Made by a program: the position numbers and the translations under genes
Shown here: in pieces, positions 57,537-64,000 of the stretch
Layout of the letters: the number at the start of each line of letters is the position of its first letter
Position numbering within the stretch: the first letter of the stretch is position 1
NCBI GenBank assembly: GCA_027946365.1
Contig: JAPEUQ010000009.1
Coordinates: 1,488,001 to 1,552,000, forward strand
Length of the DNA stretch: 64,000 bases
Direction of reading: 5' to 3'
DNA from: Kalmusia sp. IMI 367209
Taxonomy: Eukaryota > Ascomycota > Dothideomycetes > Pleosporales > Didymosphaeriaceae
The notes under the pieces: model-generated
What the model was told of the DNA's origin: nothing
Databases searched by the model: none
Seen by the model: only the letters and a program-made list of their open reading frames with translations

Positions 57537-58256
57537 GATGCATAGTATGCAAAAAGAAGCTTGCGCGGGGCGACAGGACGCGACTAGGTGCACGATAAGA
57601 ATTGGTTGTGTTTGTTTGTTGATGGTCGCCAAGCATTGCCTACGCGATCGATTTGGGACGCCGCCACATCACGTGCGGTGAAGTCTGCAAAGGGTCCAGC
57701 GTTTATTCTCAAAGCTGCACTCCGTCCTATCGTGGTCTGGGAATAACCATAGGTACGGTTGCATGTGTGCTTGGCTAACTCTACAACAAGCGCATCTGAA
57801 CATTATCTTCACATACGGTGGGAAAACTGCACATCTTCTTTCACAGCTCTGTATCTATCATCGTTAAACTCCTGAAGCACTCTATCGAAAGCTCGACCAA
57901 CTATGCTCCCCTGTCATAAGCTCAATTCCCCCCGCTCGTCACATCTCCCCGCTACCCCATTTCTAGTAAAATTTCTTCTCATGAAGGCCCCAAAATAGTA
58001 ATTCTATAAGCGAGCTGCCAGGGTGCGAATCCCAACGTTCTTGATCATCTCTTATAATACGGATACGAGGCCAGCATGCAGGGCCTTTCACATCTTTTCG
58101 TCGCTTGAAAACCACCAGCCTCGCCCTCGCATATGCGCAAACACATTGCTCATCGCCTCCATTATGTCCCAGGCGTCGTAACATGCTACGGCATCTGCAG
58201 TCGCCATCGGACCGCATCACCGCAGAACGGATGCATCGGGTGCGCCCCGCGGCGAG
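57537..58256. other. Divergent intergenic region
   Basis: About 720 bp between the coiled-coil gene and the plus-strand membrane protein. Nothing supported. If the membrane protein has a signal-peptide exon, it would lie here. Confidence 0.4.
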
Positions 58257-59268
58257 ATGACATCGAACACAACATCATCATGGCTATTTCCCCCGCCACT
58301 CAACACAACCTTCCGCGACGCGTTCGAGTCGGGAACTCATAGGCTGAACAACAGCGCCGAGGATCGTGGAGTGTATTCGATACTGCTGGCTGCCGTTCAG
58401 AACCTCACGTTGAATGAACGGGTTGAATCTGGATTTCATAACGATGGCTGGGGTGGTCCAGACGCAGTCATCAGGGTGGGAGACACCGTTGGCGGCACGT
58501 TCCGAGGTAGCGAGGACAGGGAATATAAGCTGAATTGCATTCTTTGCACAACTGGTGCTGGTACTGGAAACATTGAAAATGCTTGTTCCAACTGTAAGTC
58601 TTCATGTTCGCACGAGGAATGCACCATTGTACATAATCGAACCTCACCTTTGCCTAGATACGCAGAGTGTCAGCGTTGCGCCATACACCAAGAAAGCCGG
58701 GCCCTATTCGAGTCTCTACTTAGGCGGCTTCCCTTCTCTGGACCAGTACTCTAGCATTCCAAACGAGACTTGCGCTCTCTGCATCTTTGCTATCTCCAAG
58801 ACGGAAGATGCCCTTGCCTTTGATGACTACTCAGTACCATTTTCCGTCCTGCAACAACCGGGAAGTCAGCGAAGAGTTTTCAATGCGACTTATCCATTGG
58901 GAGTGGTTATGCCACGGCCACCTTCTCAACCTTACGACGTCCCGGAAGACTCTCCTGACCAACATGAGAATGGTGGCAATTCACCTAATACCAAGATGAT
59001 TGTTGGGGTGGTTGTAGGCGTCCTGGGCGGGACTGCACTACTCCTATGCCTAGCTTGGATTCTTTGGAGAAGGAGGAAAATTGCAAAGAGCGCAGGGAGC
59101 TCTACAACTTCTGTTTCGATTCCAATTGCAGGACCAACCTATCGCGCATCACGAAGTATTGCACTTCATCGCATACAGAGCTTAGTGCGCAGGCCAGAGA
59201 GCAATGCCAGCGACGTACCGCCACCTTATCACGAGGTCGTACGCTTAAAGGAGACTGCGTCTTCTTAA
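58257..59268 (+). CDS. Single-pass membrane protein with cytosolic PPPY motif
   Basis: Exons 58257-58593 and 58658-59268 join to 315 aa. The N-terminal half has Asn-glycosylation sequons (NTTSS, NTTF, NNSA, NLTL) and paired Cys (CILCTTG, CSN), followed by Cys in ETCALCIF, so it is probably extracellular. One hydrophobic helix (MIVGVVVGVLGGTALLLCLA, about residues 225-247) precedes basic WRRRK, and the tail ends with a PPPYHEV motif, a PPxY site for WW-domain (Nedd4/Rsp5-type) ligases. Type I topology needs a signal peptide, and none is at this start, so an upstream exon or a different start may be missing. Function unknown. Confidence 0.7.
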
Positions 59269-60195
59269 CCATGAATAGTATGCAACCTTACATACCATGT
59301 TACATTCAAAACGAAAAGAGCTTTGCAGCGTCGTTTGAAAAGAAGTGAATTCAAGATGATTTCACGTTACTTTTCTTTCACCCTATTGTTTCGAAGTCCA
59401 GACCTTGTCTTTACACAGTCACAAGCATGACCGCAGATTCTTATGGTACAATTTTGACCGAGATTACGATTATGCGCTGTTGGCATAGTGTTAGCTCTTT
59501 CTAGGCAGAGCGGGTCTGCTTACAACGACTGCTTGCTTGAGATCCTGCTTCTTGACGATGCAGTCGACTGCACAGAACTGATCACTTGCTGCACGACTCT
59601 TCCTTAGATAATAACGACGAAGTTCCCGAAGCACACTCAGCACCTAGCGACCATGTCATGCAAGGTGCACGGCCGCAGAAACGGCTTCTTGAACAGGCGT
59701 GGTATTCAACAAGATCGACGTTTCTTGCGGTTCTCTTTTTGCTTAGAAATAGGCGCGGCTCGCAAACCATTGCACTAGACCAGCCACATTACGACATGAG
59801 TCTATCACCAGAGGTACAAACGAGCTATTCCCGTACAATTGCACCATTCTACATAATTCATGGTAGCTTGGTAATGTTCATATGACGCTCTTGCCTACGG
59901 CCTTCACACCGAGTTATTAAGCGAGCAGCCGCTTAAACGGCTGGTCTAACCGCAAGCGCTCCCGACGGAAAACCCAATTCATAGAAGGCCAATGACAATG
60001 GTGAAACTCACGACGCATCCTGCAACCAAGTGGAGAGGGTTTAGGTACGGTTGTTGGCGTGGATTTGTTTAAGTATCTGGGGTGCCCAGGAGATGTGGAG
60101 ACGGATCTTCTTCACTATTATAGATTCGCTAAAGCGCCATTTTCCATTTTGCATATTTGGGAGCTGCTTGCATACTTAAGAAGCAGTATTTCGTA
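59269..60195. other. Intergenic, no supported gene
   Basis: About 930 bp between two plus-strand genes. A 99-codon frame at 59586-59885 has no motif. Confidence 0.45.
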
Positions 60196-61898
60196 ATGGC
60201 TAATCTGAATGAAGAGATATCGAACGTGGAAAAGGGTTTTGGTCACAGAGAAAGAAAACATGAAGGAGGGGAAGAGATTGCCGGTGACTATATCGGTGAA
60301 ACTCCCGGTGAGAAAACCGAGGTTCCCGCACCATTCACCAAAAAGTCATCACCAGTGGAGGAACGATACCAAGACGAGGAGGAGATCGCACGAATACCAA
60401 CGCAGTGCTCCCGCACTGCATCTATGCGTGCTAAATCGCTCAAGAAAATTACAAAGACCATCACCGCACGTTCAAATGCTTCGATCATTGACCCGGGCCC
60501 ACCACCTGATGGAGGTGTCAAGGCTTGGACGCAGGTTGCCATGGGCTTGCTTGTTATCACGAATACGTGGGGTATGACGGCCACTTTTGGAGTCTTCCAA
60601 ACATACTACACGACTGAAATGGGGATGGAACCGAGTGCTGTAAGTTGGATTGGAAGCATGCAGATGTTAGGTCACTTTGGATTGGGTAAGCCTTTACCCA
60701 CGATAGTTTATAAAACTTCCACAGAATAATGAGTTGATTACTTGCAATAGGCATGTTTACTGGTCGTGCCCTCGACGCAGGCTTCTTTCACTGGGTCGTT
60801 ATTCCTGGTAGTACGTAAAGCCCGGGTACAAGAATGGATGTTTCCTAGTCGAGAAAGAACATCAACTTTTCGGCTGGACCAAGACATACACGAGGTACCA
60901 GACCCACTCTTGTTAACTGGACTGACTTAGTACCCGCCGTTTTAGTGCTTCTCTCCGCCCTTGGCATATTCATGACCAGCCTATGTACTGAATACTATCA
61001 ATTCTTCCTCGCCCAAGGCCTCATGAATGGCATCGGCAATGGCTGCCAGTTTGCACCCTGCATGTCTCTCGTAACGACCTACTTTGCACGGAACCGCAGC
61101 GTTGCTCTCGCAGTAATGGCCTGCGGTAGCGCCATTGGTGGACTCCTTTACCCGACCATCGCCCGCCAATTGCTTCCTCAAATTGGCTTCCAATGGACAG
61201 TCCGCGTCATGGGCTTCATCATGTTGGCAGTCGGAGCGTGCTACACGTCTCTACTTCGACCTCGCCTACCGCCGCGAAAGAGTGGGCCATTGTTCGAGCT
61301 CAATGCGTTCCAGGAGCCACCATACACGCTTTATGCTATCGGGCTCTTCCTCTTCTGTCTCGGCGTCTATTTCGCCTTCTACTATATTAGCGCCTATGCC
61401 GTCAACATCATCGGCGTCTCCTACGGCACATCTATCAACCTCGTCCTCATCATGAACGGCATGGGTATGCCTGGGCGCTTGCTACCCGGGTACATCGCAG
61501 ACAGATACCTCGGGCCGTACAATACCATCATCCCATGGTGTTTCATCACTGCTATCATCCTTTATTGTTGGGCGGCTGTCAAGACGGAAGCATCATTGTA
61601 CGCGTTTACTATTCTGTATGGCTTTTTCTCGGCGGGATTCCAGGGCTTATTCCCGGCGGTGATGGCGAGTTTGACGAAAGATTTGAGCAAGGTGGGGACG
61701 CGGAATGGGATGGGACTGAGCGTGGTGGGATTTGCGAGTTTAACAGGGCCGCCGATTGCGGGGGCGTTGATTCAGAAAGATAATGGCGGTTATTTGACCG
61801 CCCAGATGTGGGCTGCGAGTATGATGCTGATTGGGAGTATAACGATCGTGGCGGGGCGGCTGTGTATTACAGGGTGGAGGTTGAAGGCGAGGGTTTAA
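60196..61898 (+). CDS. MFS monocarboxylate-transporter-like protein
   Basis: Three exons (60196-60685, 60751-60807, 60931-61898) join to 504 aa. The ATG at 60196 opens MANLNEEISNVEKGFGHRER, a charged cytosolic N-terminus of about 110 residues. PPPDGGVKAWTQVAMGLLV at the first helix is the conserved D-G-G-x-x-W motif of the monocarboxylate transporter branch, and GVFQTYY, GIGNGCQFAPCMSLVTTYF and GMGMPGRLLPGYIADRYLG are further family segments. It likely moves monocarboxylates (lactate, pyruvate or related acids) or their analogues at the plasma membrane. Exon 2 is 57 nt. No cluster partner is evident. Confidence 0.9.
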
Positions 61899-62183
61899 TA
61901 GATCTCATAAAGGACAAGATATCATTAATCTTACCATGCTTGCAAGGAGAGCGTGCGATACGGTTCTCGACAACCTTATAGACTACCGAGCGGTAGCCAC
62001 CACCACTTGCACAGCTCATGCGTATAGACCAGGTCAATATTAAAGAGATCTAAGGACTCATCGAAGATTGAGGTACCACAAGATACACTATACGCATGAG
62101 GCTAGTCTACAGATATGATTATTGACTAGACAGCTTCAGGTCAACCTTACCACTCGCTTCAGCCTTGAAGGTGGGAACGTGCC

Positions 62184-63244
62184 CTAAGGTGCGGGTACAA
62201 AGTCAGTACAGGTGAATAAGTGGGGATTGCTACGTTGTAGATGTCTCGTCCAAGCGAAGTAGTATTTCTTTCGCAAGGGGAGACATGCACGTTGTACTCG
62301 GGTCTTGCTTACATTCATCCCACAACCAGGATGGCCCTCACACGTACTCAACGTATGGATATACCGAATTTTTCCTTTCTCAACCCTAAACATGTGACTA
62401 TCCGGTGTCGGATTCGGGTCCGCGCGGTCCAGCCCCGGGAAGCCCAGATAGATCACCACAACGCCGTTGATTTCGTCCACAACATACCTGCATACTCGTA
62501 AGCAACTCCTAAACACACAATGTCGAAGATAATGAACCCGAAAGAAAGACAGACCTTCTATCCACGACGGTGATCGTACTCGGCAACCCCAAGTCACACG
62601 TATTTGCACTCACATTCCCTCTCCCCGTGTACGCGCCTCCTTCCAATCTCGCACAAGGCGTACCCCACGGCACGGTGGCATTCGCGTTTGCGAACCTGTT
62701 AAAGTACGCGTCGCCCGCTGCCTGAATGACCTCCCTTTTAACCCTGTTTTGCTGTGCGATCTCGCTCCAGTCCTCTCGCCCATCCCAATAAGCATACCCC
62801 GTCGCATTGAACTGTTTGTGTCAGACTCGAAATTTGAAAATAGAGTTAGGGACTTGTTACAGCCCAGTCACCCTCGTCCGTCACAAGAGTCTCGATCTTC
62901 GTCAAATACAACCCGTCAGCCTCAAACCTCGTACCAATAACATACGGGTGCACCGGGTCCAACACAAGGTACTGTGTGAATGCAGTGCACAGCACATCAT
63001 CATAAAAACTACGATGACTCGTGATATTAAGCGGCTTGCTGAGAATCCCGGACGCAATGGAAGTCGGCTTGAATTGCTCGGTGTACGTGAGGTTGGGCGC
63101 GACCGACGGGATGTAGTGTGGATCGCCGAGGGTTTGCGCCATGAGGTAAGCGGCGGTCATGTCGTTGAGGAAAGTGCGATCGCATTGTGTGGATTCTGCC
63201 GTTACCGCGGCTATGAACGTGGAGCAGAAGATTTTTAGCAACAT
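62184..63244 (-). CDS. Secreted DUF8021-family protein
   Basis: Three exons on the minus strand (63244-62861, 62811-62555, 62487-62184) give 314 aa. MLLKIFCSTFIAAVTA is a signal peptide. DEGDWAFNATGYAYW, formed across the first junction, VIQAAGDAYFNRFANANATV, PCARLEGGAYTG, and VVDEINGVVVIYLGFPGLD with PDSHMFRVEKGKIRYIHTL make up the known DUF8021 layout. Members are secreted and of unknown function; the fold resembles the NTF2/SnoaL type. The last stretch, after CGMN, begins with GTAAGC, which could be an intron; its removal would change the C-terminus, so the end is uncertain. Confidence 0.8.
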
Positions 63245-64000
63245 TTTGATGCGCTGTTGTGGTGAATCGAGTACTGGGGTTGCTGTTCGAAGTTTGGACG
63301 TCGCAACGATTTAGGTCTTTTGTACTGGATTTCATATGCAGATAGTGCCACAAACAAATATAGCTCTGCAGCGACTCCAACCGCTTTTGCAAGGGATGCG
63401 CTTTCGGGACTTGAAATGCCCCCATTGAGCTGCTACAAATCGCAGTCTTAATCCAATTGCGCATCTGTAAATGTTGATTTTCAATGATAGCTCAGGGCCA
63501 CTCATATGGAAAATTTGGAAATAGATGGATTTCGCTGGGATGATTGCTCATTGGTCAATGTTTGCTGTACTCCACATTCATTCATCTCGTGTAGATTACT
63601 TTGTTTTAACCGAAGCTTGTTGCTCGAGTATGACGTCTGCTTAGACGATAGCATGCACAAAGTTCGTACAATCGCGAGATTGAGATTGAAAGTCCATACA
63701 AAGCATACCAGCTTTTCATCACATCATCAAGACATCACATAACACTCGAATCTGACAAGACACTTTTGAGAAGACTGGTTTGATAAACCTGGCCCGATAA
63801 CCGCTCCCCGTGTAATCATCCTGTCTACATGAACCAGAACCGACCTATCTGAGTCTCTCTAAAGACAGAAGTAGGAACGAAAAGTATGTGACACCCATGA
63901 ACCCCCGCCATAACTCCTACCACCACAAGGAACATCCCCTCCACTCTAACGCATGAACTCCGAGTGAGTAAAGCAAGTTCAGTGATGACCCTCGAGTCCG
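63245..64000. other. Window end, no supported gene
   Basis: About 750 bp upstream of the DUF8021 gene, A/T-rich. No gene or RNA seen; the next gene may lie beyond the edge. Confidence 0.4.

Noticed and set aside
58010..58045. tRNA T-arm-like GGTGCGAATCCC
   Set aside because: No acceptor stem, D-arm or anticodon arm can be formed around it.

Overview
The window reads as nuclear DNA of a filamentous ascomycete (Pezizomycotina). Genes are compact with short GT..AG introns, mostly 48-160 nt. The gene set combines fungal housekeeping functions with secreted plant-cell-wall hydrolases. Dothideomycetes is my best guess from gene content, but no rRNA or marker gene confirms it. Gene structures were built by hand from reading frames and splice signals. 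In almost every multi-exon model the joined exons give a whole number of codons.

Layout. 1-5 kb: a mannitol-dehydrogenase-type SDR cut by the window edge, a protein of an unnamed fungal family, and a LaeA-type methyltransferase. 5.9-16.4 kb: a sugar-use neighbourhood with a GH3 glycosidase with a PA14 insert, a GH27 alpha-galactosidase, a DAO-type FAD oxidoreductase, an aldo-keto reductase (AKR) and an UNC93-type transporter. 17-23.5 kb: a proline-rich secreted protein, a second AKR, a 41-bp minisatellite beside a possible transposon relic, and a GH10 xylanase. 23.6-33.6 kb: TMEM16 scramblase, DUF2293 protein, NmrA-like protein, acyl-CoA ligase, MYND protein, and a second member of the unnamed family. 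34-44.3 kb: two disordered proteins, cysteinyl-tRNA synthetase divergent from the tRNA m1A58 methyltransferase TRM61, and a PhoD-like membrane phosphatase. 44.9-49.9 kb: a 42-aa CxxC microprotein, a decayed gene and a CASTOR-like ACT protein. 53-64 kb: NOP10 divergent from LCL2, a large coiled-coil protein, a single-pass membrane protein with a PPPY tail, a monocarboxylate-type transporter and a secreted DUF8021 protein.

How it fits together. GH10 xylanase, GH3 and GH27 enzymes would release sugars from hemicellulose and galactosides outside the cell, and the AKRs and the SDR fit reduction of sugars or polyols inside it. The GH3 gene and the first AKR each need single-base corrections in homopolymer runs (one and two). 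The proline-rich gene probably needs two compensating ones. All other complete models are open. The most interesting leads are this cluster of frameshifts, the pair of diverged paralogues of an unnamed family, the two-start CysRS, the CxxC microprotein, the minisatellite, and the roughly 3.2-kb gene-poor stretch before NOP10.
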